Assembly (NCBI GenBank): GCA_029010655.1
Contig: JAQXKW010000027.1
Span: 1-5,124, forward strand
Source: Clostridia bacterium
Lineage (GTDB): Bacteria; Bacillota; Clostridia; Oscillospirales; CAG-272
DNA: 5,124 nt
Reading direction: 5' to 3'
The translations under genes were made by a program, and so were the position numbers. The notes beneath the pieces were generated by a model. That model was not told the DNA's origin, did no database searches, and saw nothing but the letters and a program-made list of their open reading frames with translations. Positions 1 through 4,575 of the stretch are shown here, piece after piece. How positions within the stretch are numbered: the first letter of the stretch is position 1; every line of letters starts with the position of its first letter.

Positions 1-666
1 AGATATACTTTCAAACCCGATTGCACAAGTCTGCGACCACAGTTTTCCGATAGGATTAGCAAGCAATACTTTTAATCCTAAGCCGAAAATAAACACTCCC
101 ATACCTTTCAGCACAGATGATACTTTGATTTTCCGTTTATACAGTTCTTTTTCTACTTGACCGTAAGTGACAATCGGGCCGGCGATAAGTTGCTCAAACA
201 TTGAAATATATACAGCATATCTAAGCAAACTTCTTTCTGCTTTTGCATTTCCTCTGTAAACATCAACGATGTACGAAATTCCTTGAAAAGTGTAAAACGA
301 AATGCCGATAGGCAATACGATATCTGCGGTAAAGTTAAAGTTCGGATTTAATCTGCCCATTTCATTTATTACAAAACCGGAATACTTAAATACGGCAAAA
401 TTGATTAAATGAAAAATTATGCCTGTGGCTAATAATATCTTCTTGCGTGCAGGAAATTTTTCAATCCATATACCAACTGCAAAATCCACAACAATGCTGA
501 GTATAAACAATATAAAATGTTCGGGGTTACGGATCGTGCCTACAAAGTAAAAACATAAACTGCCGATAAACAATATAAAATTCTTTATTTTATTAGGCAC
601 AATATAGTAACATCCGAAGAATATCGGCATAAATATGAATATAAATTGTATACTGCTAAATACCAT
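1..666 (-). CDS. MBOAT-family membrane O-acyltransferase, AlgI-like (3'-truncated by the window edge)
   Basis: The reading frame is open from an ATG at 666 to the left edge, giving 222 residues of a protein whose relatives have about 450-500, so the C-terminal half lies outside. I translated it by hand. It begins MVFSSIQFIFIFMPIFFG, the usual hydrophobic AlgI-type N-terminus, followed by further membrane segments at about 29-43, 50-66, 77-93 and 187-203. The family signature PIGISFYTFQGISYIVDVY is at 119-137 and FEQLIAGPIVTY at 157-168. AlgI-type MBOAT proteins sit in the cytoplasmic membrane and pass acyl, usually acetyl, groups outward to exopolysaccharide or cell-wall glycans, usually with an SGNH-type partner encoded nearby. 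The conserved catalytic histidine region would be in the missing half, so activity cannot be judged. A weak RBS (GGTGG, 674-678) lies 7 bases before the ATG. The gene is clearly more AT-rich than guaA and the transporter genes. The family call is firm; the acceptor substrate is unknown. Confidence 0.9.
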   Translation of the reverse strand, partial: MVFSSIQFIFIFMPIFFGCYYIVPNKIKNFILFIGSLCFYFVGTIRNPEHFILFILSIVVDFAVGIWIEKFPARKKILLATGIIFHLINFAVFKYSGFVINEMGRLNPNFNFTADIVLPIGISFYTFQGISYIVDVYRGNAKAERSLLRYAVYISMFEQLIAGPIVTYGQVEKELYKRKIKVSSVLKGMGVFIFGLGLKVLLANPIGKLWSQTCAIGFESIS

Positions 667-753
667 AATCGCACCACCGTTTTGCTGTTCTGATATATAG
701 ATGCACGGGCGATGCAAAAGGTGACACACAAATCTATTTTTTTACAAAATAAT

Positions 754-784
754 CAGCGGCAGAGAGTTCTCCCTGACGCCGCTG
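754..784 (-). promoter_or_regulatory. Leader hairpin upstream of the MBOAT gene, possible attenuator
   Basis: On the minus strand CAGCGGC (784-778) pairs perfectly with GCCGCTG (760-754). After a 3-base bulge the stem continues with AGGGA against TCTCT, including one G-U pair, around a small GAAC loop. The sequence then reads ATTATTTTGT, a modest T-rich run. The position, between the candidate -10 box and the start codon, fits a leader structure or a weak terminator. No antiterminator is obvious. The fold is visible; the role is inferred. Confidence 0.4.
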
Positions 785-804
785 TGCTTATACTGTGTAA
801 TAGT

Positions 805-810
805 ATTATA
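805..810 (-). promoter_or_regulatory. Candidate -10 box for the MBOAT gene
   Basis: A perfect TATAAT reads on the minus strand here, just downstream of the guaA terminator and about 140 bases before the MBOAT start. At a 17-base spacing the -35 position (828-833) reads GTGGCG, which is poor, so the promoter may be weak or activator-dependent, or the match may be chance. The predicted transcript would carry a leader of about 130 bases that contains the hairpin at 754-784. Confidence 0.4.
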
Positions 811-845
811 ACGGTACGAATATGGTACGCCACGAAAAAGGAAAA

Positions 846-879
846 GCCCGAAAGCCATTGCATTACAAGGCTTTCGGGC
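846..879 (-). terminator. Intrinsic terminator of guaA
   Basis: GCCCGAAAGCC (846-856) and GGCTTTCGGGC (869-879) form a perfect 11-bp stem around a 12-base loop that can add a further TTG/CAA pairing. On the minus strand the stem is followed by TTTTCCTTTTTC. It starts 11 bases after the guaA stop codon, so it ends that transcript and separates it from the MBOAT gene. Confidence 0.92.
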
Positions 880-889
880 ATTACGTATT

Positions 890-1870
890 TTATTCCCACT
901 CGATAGTGGCGACGGGCTTGGGGGAGAGGTCATAGAGGACGCGGTTTACGCCTTTGACTTCCTTCAGAATTCTTTCGGTTATTTTATGAAGGAGTTTATA
1001 GGGGATTTCCTCTATACTTGCGGCGGTGGCGTCTACCGAATTTACGGCACGGAGCACTACGGGCCACTCATAGGTGCGCTTATTATCCTTTATTCCCGTG
1101 GATTTGAAGTCGGGTACCACGGTGAAATACTGCCACACCTTTCCCTCAAGTCCTGCGTTTGCAAATTCCTCACGGAGGATTGCGTCTGACTCTCTTACTG
1201 CCTCAAGGCGGTCACGGGTGATTGCTCCCACGCAACGCACGCCCAGTCCCGGTCCCGGGAAGGGCTGGCGGTACACCATATTATCGGGAAGTCCCAGCGC
1301 TTTTCCCACTATTCTTACCTCGTCCTTATAGAGGAATTTTACGGGCTCTACCAATTCAAATTTCAAATCCTCGGGGAGTCCGCCCACGTTATGGTGCGCT
1401 TTTACGCCGTCCGACTCAAGAATATCGGGATAGATTGTTCCCTGCGCCAGAAACTTTATGCCGTCCTGCTTTCTTGCCTCATCGGCAAAGACTTCGATAA
1501 ACTCGGCGCCGATGATTTTTCTTTTCTGCTCGGGCTCGTCTACTCCCGCCAGCTTATCAAGGAAGCGGTCTACCGCATCCACGTAAATAAGGTTTGCCCC
1601 CAGCTCCTCACGGAACACTTTAACCACCTGCTCGGGCTCGCCTTTTCTCAAAAGTCCGTGGTTTACGTGAACGCAAACCAGATTTGTGCCGATAGCTTTA
1701 ATAAGGAGTGCGGCGACAACTGAAGAATCCACTCCGCCGGAAAGTGCCAGAAGCACTTTATCCTCTCGTACCTGCTGTTTGATTTCTTTAATCTGCTCCT
1801 GAATGAACGCCTCTGCCATTTCGAGGGTTGTTATTCTTTTCAGATTTTCGGGACGCAACTGTTTTTCCAT
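890..1870 (-). CDS. guaA: GMP synthase ATP-pyrophosphatase subunit, stand-alone, without a glutaminase domain
   Basis: This enzyme makes GMP from XMP, ATP and ammonia in the last step of guanine nucleotide synthesis in the cytoplasm. The 326 residues match the C-terminal part of bacterial GuaA. The ATP-binding PP-loop SGGVDSS is at 44-50. The XMP/ATP-site stretches follow: GTIYPDILES from 144, KAHHNVGGLPE from 157 and RQPFPGPGLGVR from 201. The dimerisation domain ends in the typical TIEWE C-terminus. Bacterial GuaA is usually a fused protein of about 510-525 residues with an N-terminal class I glutamine amidotransferase; that half is missing. The start is well supported: GGAGG (1876-1880) lies 5 bases before the ATG, an in-frame TAA is at 1889-1891, and a near-consensus promoter lies just upstream. 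This is therefore the two-subunit arrangement known from archaea (GuaAb), with a glutaminase partner elsewhere, or an ammonia-dependent enzyme. No glutaminase gene is in this window. Confidence 0.95.
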   Translation of the reverse strand: MEKQLRPENLKRITTLEMAEAFIQEQIKEIKQQVREDKVLLALSGGVDSSVVAALLIKAIGTNLVCVHVNHGLLRKGEPEQVVKVFREELGANLIYVDAVDRFLDKLAGVDEPEQKRKIIGAEFIEVFADEARKQDGIKFLAQGTIYPDILESDGVKAHHNVGGLPEDLKFELVEPVKFLYKDEVRIVGKALGLPDNMVYRQPFPGPGLGVRCVGAITRDRLEAVRESDAILREEFANAGLEGKVWQYFTVVPDFKSTGIKDNKRTYEWPVVLRAVNSVDATAASIEEIPYKLLHKITERILKEVKGVNRVLYDLSPKPVATIEWE

Positions 1871-1875
1871 ATGTT

Positions 1876-1880
1876 CCTCC
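1876..1880 (-). promoter_or_regulatory. Ribosome binding site of guaA
   Basis: GGAGG on the minus strand, 5 bases from the ATG. It fixes the start of the short GuaA and argues against a longer protein read from upstream, where an in-frame stop follows at 1889-1891. Confidence 0.85.
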
Positions 1881-1897
1881 GTATATTTTTAGTTTGC

Positions 1898-1932
1898 AAT
1901 AGGTTTTTTTCCTACGATTATTTTAACCTATT
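1898..1932. promoter_or_regulatory. Inverted repeat spanning the guaA -10 box and start site
   Basis: AATAGGTT (1898-1905) and AACCTATT (1925-1932) are perfect 8-base inverted arms with a 19-base spacer. The upstream arm sits between the -35 and -10 boxes and shares one base with the -10; the other arm lies in the early leader. Arm centres are 27 bases apart. It could be an operator or could fold in the DNA. In RNA only the leader arm would be present. No known repressor site is recognised. Confidence 0.4.
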
Positions 1933-1948
1933 TTTGTCAGATTGTCAA
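1920..1948 (-). promoter_or_regulatory. Sigma-A-type promoter of guaA
   Basis: On the minus strand a perfect -35 box TTGACA (1948-1943) and a -10 box TAAAAT (1925-1920) are separated by exactly 17 bases. Transcription would start near 1913, leaving a leader of about 42 bases with the GGAGG site. guaA is thus transcribed on its own and not from the ABC operon, which has its own terminator. Confidence 0.88.
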
Positions 1949-1955
1949 CAGGGGT

Positions 1956-1965
1956 AGTTCGAACT
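1956..1965. promoter_or_regulatory. Perfect 10-base palindrome just upstream of the guaA -35 box
   Basis: AGTTCGAACT is self-complementary and ends 8 bases upstream of the -35 hexamer, a plausible place for an activator or repressor dimer. It contains CGAAC, as Bacillus-type PurBoxes do, but lacks the rest of that consensus, so a PurR role is only a guess. Confidence 0.25.
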
Positions 1966-2111
1966 TTTGAAAGTGCGTTGACGGATATTGAGGTAAAACT
2001 AAACTAAACAGCGGGAGACAAGACGGCGCCCTACGGAGAAACGCACACTTTGCGCTGACGGGACGAACAGCATACCACAGAAGATGACAGAACAGTGCAA
2101 TTACTCAACGG
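1966..2111. other. Gene-free spacer with a short degenerate repeat
   Basis: No credible coding frame, RBS or RNA gene is seen here. A direct repeat TGCGTTGACGG (1974-1984) / TGCGCTGACGG (2051-2061) matches at 10 of 11 bases. AAAGTGCGT (1970-1978) also has a nearly complementary partner ACGCACACTTT (2041-2051). These may be remains of another dispersed repeat. Confidence 0.45.
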
Positions 2112-2151
2112 TGTCATTGCGAGGGGCAACGCCCCGTGGCAATCCTTACTA
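2112..2151 (+). repeat. Palindromic repeat family 1, copy A
   Basis: The copy runs from TGTCATTGCGA (2112-2122) to CGTGGCAATCCTTACTA (2135-2151). The outer ATTGC/GCAAT arms (2116-2120 and 2139-2143) pair, and the core stem is GGGGC-AAC-GCCCC (2123-2135). The same ends recur in inverse orientation at 2280-2325. Palindromes with TCATTGCGAGG...GGCAATC ends are a common dispersed type in many bacterial genomes. No protein is encoded. Confidence 0.85.
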
Positions 2152-2205
2152 GTGTTATTGCTCGTCTTTATGTAGAAGGCTTTTTGGTTTCCGATTTCTG
2201 TATTT

Positions 2206-2224
2206 CGGCATCATTATGATGCCG
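2206..2224. repeat. 9-bp perfect stem-loop between copies A and B
   Basis: CGGCATCAT (2206-2214) and ATGATGCCG (2216-2224) are exact reverse complements around one base, so the effective loop is a few bases. No T-run follows on either strand close enough for a terminator. It sits near the middle of the 128 bases between family 1 copies A and B. The rest of that spacer shows no recognisable gene. Confidence 0.7.
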
Positions 2225-2279
2225 AGGGGAGGGAGTGGAAAGGCAAGCAGATTACAGACGCCCAGACTTGTAAATGCAT

Positions 2280-2325
2280 TAGTAAGGATTGCCACGACGG
2301 GCATTATGCCCGTCTCGCAATGACA
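2280..2325 (-). repeat. Palindromic repeat family 1, copy B (inverted relative to A)
   Basis: TAGTAAGGATTGCCACG (2280-2296) is the exact complement of the 17-base end of copy A, and TCGCAATGACA (2315-2325) is the exact complement of A's other end. The core stem is different: GACGGGCAT (2296-2304) pairs with ATGCCCGTC (2306-2314), nine base pairs, where A has GGGGC/GCCCC. The ends are fixed and the stem changes but stays paired. Confidence 0.88.
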
Positions 2326-2368
2326 TTATTGGTGCGTTGCACAGACGTGCGGCAACAGCAGACCACTT

Positions 2369-2417
2369 GCCTCCCTTGTGCAAAGGGAGGGGGACCACGA
2401 AGTGGTGGAGGGATTGT
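2369..2417 (+). repeat. Two-hairpin repeat family 2, copy D
   Basis: The first stem is CCTCCCTT (2370-2377) with AAGGGAGG (2383-2390), loop GTGCA. The second is ACCAC (2394-2398) with GTGGT (2402-2406), loop GAA. The tail is GGAGGGATTGT (2407-2417). The same layout appears inverted at 2438-2490. Repeats of this look are frequent in gut clostridial genomes. This is recollection, not a search result. Confidence 0.85.
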
Positions 2418-2437
2418 TTACCAACGTAACACCAAAG

Positions 2438-2490
2438 ACAATCCCTCCGTCAGCCACAAGGGCTGACACCTCCCTTTACACAAGGGAGGC
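2438..2490 (-). repeat. Two-hairpin repeat family 2, copy E (inverted relative to D)
   Basis: Read on the minus strand it has the same CCTCCCTT/AAGGGAGG stem as copy D (2489-2482 with 2476-2469, loop GTGTA), then a different second stem GTCAGCC/GGCTGAC (2467-2461 with 2455-2449) and the same GGAGGGATTGT tail (2448-2438). The second stem has seven pairs against five in D, with unrelated sequence. The two copies face each other tail to tail across a 20-base spacer (2418-2437). Confidence 0.87.
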
Positions 2491-2537
2491 AGACTATACC
2501 GTTTGCATTTTCGCCTACATACAGAACATCAAACCGA

Positions 2538-2578
2538 TAGTAGAGATTGCCAAGGGTACTTGTACCCCTGCAATGACA
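2538..2578 (-). repeat. Palindromic repeat family 1, copy C
   Basis: TAGTAGAGATTGCCA (2538-2552) matches copy B at 13 of 15 bases, and GCAATGACA (2570-2578) matches its other end exactly. The core stem is again different: GGGTAC (2554-2559) with GTACCC (2562-2567). ATTGC (2546-2550) pairs with GCAAT (2570-2574). It has the same orientation as B and appears to be unpaired, without an inverted partner. Confidence 0.8.
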
Positions 2579-2581
2579 TCA

Positions 2582-2598
2582 GGGGGCGATACGCCCCC
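2582..2598. repeat. GC-rich stem-loop
   Basis: GGGGGCG (2582-2588) and CGCCCCC (2592-2598) form a 7-bp stem with loop ATA, four bases beyond repeat copy C. No T-run follows, so it is not a terminator by itself. Confidence 0.65.
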
Positions 2599-2606
2599 TA
2601 ATGTGT

Positions 2607-2620
2607 GCGGCTTCGCCGCC
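2607..2620. repeat. Stem-loop GCGGCTTCGCCGCC, first copy
   Basis: GCGGC-TTC-GCCGC forms a 5-bp stem. The same 14 bases recur at 2676-2689 in the same orientation, with the terminator-like hairpin 2646-2670 between them, so the pair flanks that hairpin. Confidence 0.65.
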
Positions 2621-2645
2621 TAATAATGTAGTTTTGCTCCATGAC

Positions 2646-2671
2646 AAAAGCGGAGCGCGGCTCCGCTTTTT
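2646..2671. terminator. Terminator-like hairpin, not next to a gene
   Basis: AAAAGCGGAGC (2646-2656) and GCTCCGCTTTT (2660-2670) form a perfect 11-bp stem with loop GCG. The plus strand ends in TTTTT and the minus strand in TTTT, so it could stop transcription either way. No plus-strand gene precedes it. On the minus strand it lies 60 bases beyond the main ABC-operon terminator and could act as a back-up. It may equally be a dispersed repeat. Confidence 0.6.
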
Positions 2672-2674
2672 CCG

Positions 2675-2689
2675 GGCGGCTTCGCCGCC
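2675..2689. repeat. Stem-loop GGCGGCTTCGCCGCC, second copy
   Basis: GGCGGC (2675-2680), loop TTC, GCCGCC (2684-2689). Positions 2676-2689 repeat 2607-2620 exactly, and the stem gains one pair. It lies between the terminator-like hairpin and the 7-base tandem repeat. Confidence 0.65.
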
Positions 2690-2696
2690 GTGTAAT

Positions 2697-2728
2697 CGCT
2701 AGCCGCTAGCCGCTAGCCGCCAGCCGCT
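2697..2728. repeat. Heptanucleotide tandem repeat CGCTAGC, about 4.6 units
   Basis: Units lie at 2697-2703, 2704-2710 and 2711-2717 (all CGCTAGC), 2718-2724 (CGCCAGC, one change) and a partial CGCT at 2725-2728. Each full unit contains the palindrome GCTAGC. The array ends one base before the ABC-operon terminator. Copy number is likely to vary by slippage. It is too short and has no spacers, so it is not CRISPR. Confidence 0.9.
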
Positions 2729-2729
2729 G

Positions 2730-2773
2730 AAAAAGGGCAATCTCCGTGAGAAATCACAGCGATTGCCCTTTTT
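2730..2773 (-). terminator. Intrinsic terminator of the ABC transporter operon
   Basis: On the minus strand AAAAAGGGCAATC (2773 to 2761, complement of GATTGCCCTTTTT) pairs over 13 bases with the complement of 2730-2742, ending in TTTTT. An inner stem CTGTGA/TCACGG closes a TTTC loop. It begins 7 bases after the ATPase stop codon. One inner pair is G-U in the minus-strand RNA but would be a C-A mismatch in plus-strand RNA, which supports the minus strand as the functional direction. Confidence 0.93.
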
Positions 2774-2779
2774 ATGTTT

Positions 2780-3574
2780 TTATGAAAGAAGTGTTCTGTC
2801 GTTTGCGAAGGTTTCGCCGGAGACTGCATTGAACTGCTTCATTATCAGTTCAACCGTGAGATTTTTCTTCTCCTCTCCCGAAATATCCAGGATTATCTTA
2901 CCGTTATGCATCATTACAAGTCTGTTTCCGTATGCGATGGCGTCGTTCATATTATGCGTTACCATCATTGCGGTAAGGTGATTTTCTTCGATAATCTTAT
3001 CGGTAAGCTCCAGCACCTTTGCCGCCGTTTTCGGGTCAAGCGCCGCCGTATGCTCGTCCAAAAGGAGAAGCTTCGGCTGCTGCAGAGATGCCATTAGCAG
3101 TGTTACCGCCTGGCGCTGTCCGCCGGACAGGGTACCGATTTTCGTGGTGATACGGTCTTCAAGTCCCAGTCCAAGCTGAGCGAGCAGCTCCTTATATCCT
3201 GCTCTCTCCGCCTTAGTAATGCCCCAGCCAAGACCTCTGCGCTTTCCGCGCCGTGCGGCAAGGGCTAAGTTTTCGTCGATATTCATATCTGCGGCGGTTC
3301 CCATCATAGGGTCCTGGAAAACTCTGCCCAGATATTTCGCTCTTTTGTGCTCCTTCATGGCGGTTACATCTTCGCCGTCGACGAGAATGCTTCCGGCGTC
3401 AAGTCTCCAAACGCCGGCAATTGCGTTCAGCACGGTACTTTTCCCTGCTCCGTTTCCTCCGATCACGGTGACGAAGTCGCCGTCGTTAAGGGTCAGCGAA
3501 AGGTCGTCCAGCGCTACCTTAACATTGGAGGTTCCCGGATTGAACACCTTTGTTACGTTTCTTATTTCGAGCAT
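2780..3574 (-). CDS. ABC transporter ATP-binding protein (COG1101 type)
   Basis: The cytoplasmic ATPase hydrolyses ATP to drive the importer formed with the permease encoded just upstream. All nucleotide-binding motifs are present in 264 residues, a normal length: Walker A GGNGAGKST at 39-47, Q-loop Q87 in RVFQDPMMG, signature LSGGQRQ at 149-155, Walker B LLLLDEH with D173 and catalytic E174, D-loop AALD at 177-180, and switch histidine H207 in VTHNM. DEH in place of the usual DEP after Walker B is, as I recall, typical of this subfamily. The ATG at 3574 overlaps the end of the permease gene by 13 bases and has AAAGGAG (3582-3588) as RBS, so translation is probably coupled. It is the last gene of the operon, followed at once by the terminator. 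Confidence 0.95.
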   Translation of the reverse strand: MLEIRNVTKVFNPGTSNVKVALDDLSLTLNDGDFVTVIGGNGAGKSTVLNAIAGVWRLDAGSILVDGEDVTAMKEHKRAKYLGRVFQDPMMGTAADMNIDENLALAARRGKRRGLGWGITKAERAGYKELLAQLGLGLEDRITTKIGTLSGGQRQAVTLLMASLQQPKLLLLDEHTAALDPKTAAKVLELTDKIIEENHLTAMMVTHNMNDAIAYGNRLVMMHNGKIILDISGEEKKNLTVELIMKQFNAVSGETFANDRTLLS

Positions 3575-4497
3575 TTCTTTACTCCTTTATTAAGATAGGA
3601 TTTCGGGAAATACTCTTCCTTTATATACGGAATTGCAAGGAACACTGCAACAACCAGAGCGGAGAGCATCTTGAGAAGGTCCGGATCGATTCCCATAAGG
3701 ATTACGGTCTGATATACTATATAATAAACGATACCGCCCAAAGCGATCTGAGTCAGCTTCAGGGCGAAGTTATGCTTCAGCAGTTTTCCGAACAGGGATT
3801 CTCCGATAATGACAGCCGCAAGACCCACTACGATAGCTCCCCGTCCCATGCTTACGTCAGCAAAGCCCTGGTACTGGGTGAGAAGTGCGCCGGAAAGACC
3901 TACGATACCGTTAGACAGCACGAGACCTATCACTCTGTTCATATTGGTATTGATACCCTGCGCTCTCGCCATTTTGCGGTTACTGCCCGTTGCACGGATT
4001 CCGCAGCCCAGCTCCGTTCCGAAGAACCAATAGAGCACCACGATAAGGGCGATATTGAAAAGCAGAACAATAAACAGAGTGTTCTCCGTTATGGGCATTT
4101 TTTTCACATTCTGCATGGATACGAGCACGTCATAATTTCTTGACGGAAGTCCCTTATTGGCAACACCCATGATTTTCAGGTTTATGGAGTACAGGGAAAG
4201 CTGGGTGAGAATACCTGCAAGTATGGGAGGTATGCCCATAAATACATGGAACACGCCCGTCATCATACCCGCCAGCATTCCGGCGATTGTTGCCACCAGC
4301 ATTGACACCCACACGTTATGTCCGGATATCATCATCATGGCACAGACTGCGCCGCCCGTACAGAGAGTTCCGTCCACGGACAGGTCGGCTATGTCGAGAA
4401 TCTTATATGTAATGTAGACGCCAATGGACATAAGTCCCCATATGAGACCCTGCGCCACGGCGCCCGGCAAAGCATTAAGAAATGAATTAAAAAACAT
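3562..4497 (-). CDS. ABC transporter permease (COG4120 type, BPD_transp_2-like)
   Basis: This is the membrane channel subunit of the importer, 311 residues, with about eight hydrophobic stretches: near 11-31, 43-58, 63-85, 89-105, 141-160, 187-206, 220-234 and 250-290. The segment TELGCGIRATGSNRKMARAQ (161-180) is a cytoplasmic loop of the kind that touches the ATPase in the branched-chain amino acid/sugar permease class. The stretch GFADVSMGRGAIVVGLAAVI (211-230) is also characteristic of this family. There is no signal peptide; the first membrane segment serves as anchor. The ATG at 4497 has GAGG (4504-4507) 6 bases upstream. It follows the binding-protein gene after 78 bases and overlaps the ATPase gene. 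Homodimer assembly is expected from the family. The substrate is not deducible. Confidence 0.92.
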   Translation of the reverse strand: MFFNSFLNALPGAVAQGLIWGLMSIGVYITYKILDIADLSVDGTLCTGGAVCAMMMISGHNVWVSMLVATIAGMLAGMMTGVFHVFMGIPPILAGILTQLSLYSINLKIMGVANKGLPSRNYDVLVSMQNVKKMPITENTLFIVLLFNIALIVVLYWFFGTELGCGIRATGSNRKMARAQGINTNMNRVIGLVLSNGIVGLSGALLTQYQGFADVSMGRGAIVVGLAAVIIGESLFGKLLKHNFALKLTQIALGGIVYYIVYQTVILMGIDPDLLKMLSALVVAVFLAIPYIKEEYFPKSYLNKGVKKCSK

Positions 4498-4518
4498 CGG
4501 TTACCTCAAATATTATCA

Positions 4519-4549
4519 ATAGTCCGGATGAAAGCATCACCCGGACTAT
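4519..4549 (-). promoter_or_regulatory. Intercistronic hairpin between binding-protein and permease genes
   Basis: ATAGTCCGG (4519-4527) and CCGGACTAT (4541-4549) form a perfect 9-bp stem with a 13-base loop that can add a short inner ATG/CAT pairing. On the minus strand it is followed by TGATAATATTTG, without a real T-run, so it is not a full terminator. Such structures after the binding-protein gene commonly protect the upstream mRNA, giving more binding protein than permease. The fold is seen; the effect is inferred. Confidence 0.7.
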
Positions 4550-4575
4550 GACATTCCTTTATATTTCCCCGGAAA

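Noticed and set aside
712..933. Short frames on both strands across the guaA terminator and MBOAT leader
   Set aside because: They overlap the terminator, the leader hairpin and the guaA 3' end, lack RBSs and have no protein-like character.
1391..1723. Open frame of 110 codons on the plus strand opposite guaA
   Set aside because: It is a complement of the conserved GMP synthase sequence, without an RBS or recognisable protein features.
1871..2111. Remnant of the missing GuaA glutaminase domain upstream of guaA
   Set aside because: The upstream DNA contains a promoter, a leader and an in-frame stop, and I could not see amidotransferase motifs in it.
2378..2623. Open frame of 81 codons on the plus strand in the intergenic region
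   Set aside because: It runs through repeat copies D, E and C and two further hairpins, has no RBS, and its protein looks like translated repeat sequence.
2112..2728. CRISPR array
   Set aside because: The repeats differ in length and orientation, are irregularly spaced and vary inside. The tandem array has 7-base units with no spacers.
3550..4143. Open frame of 197 codons on the plus strand
   Set aside because: It lies opposite the permease gene, which has clear family motifs, an RBS and operon context. The plus-strand protein shows no family features.
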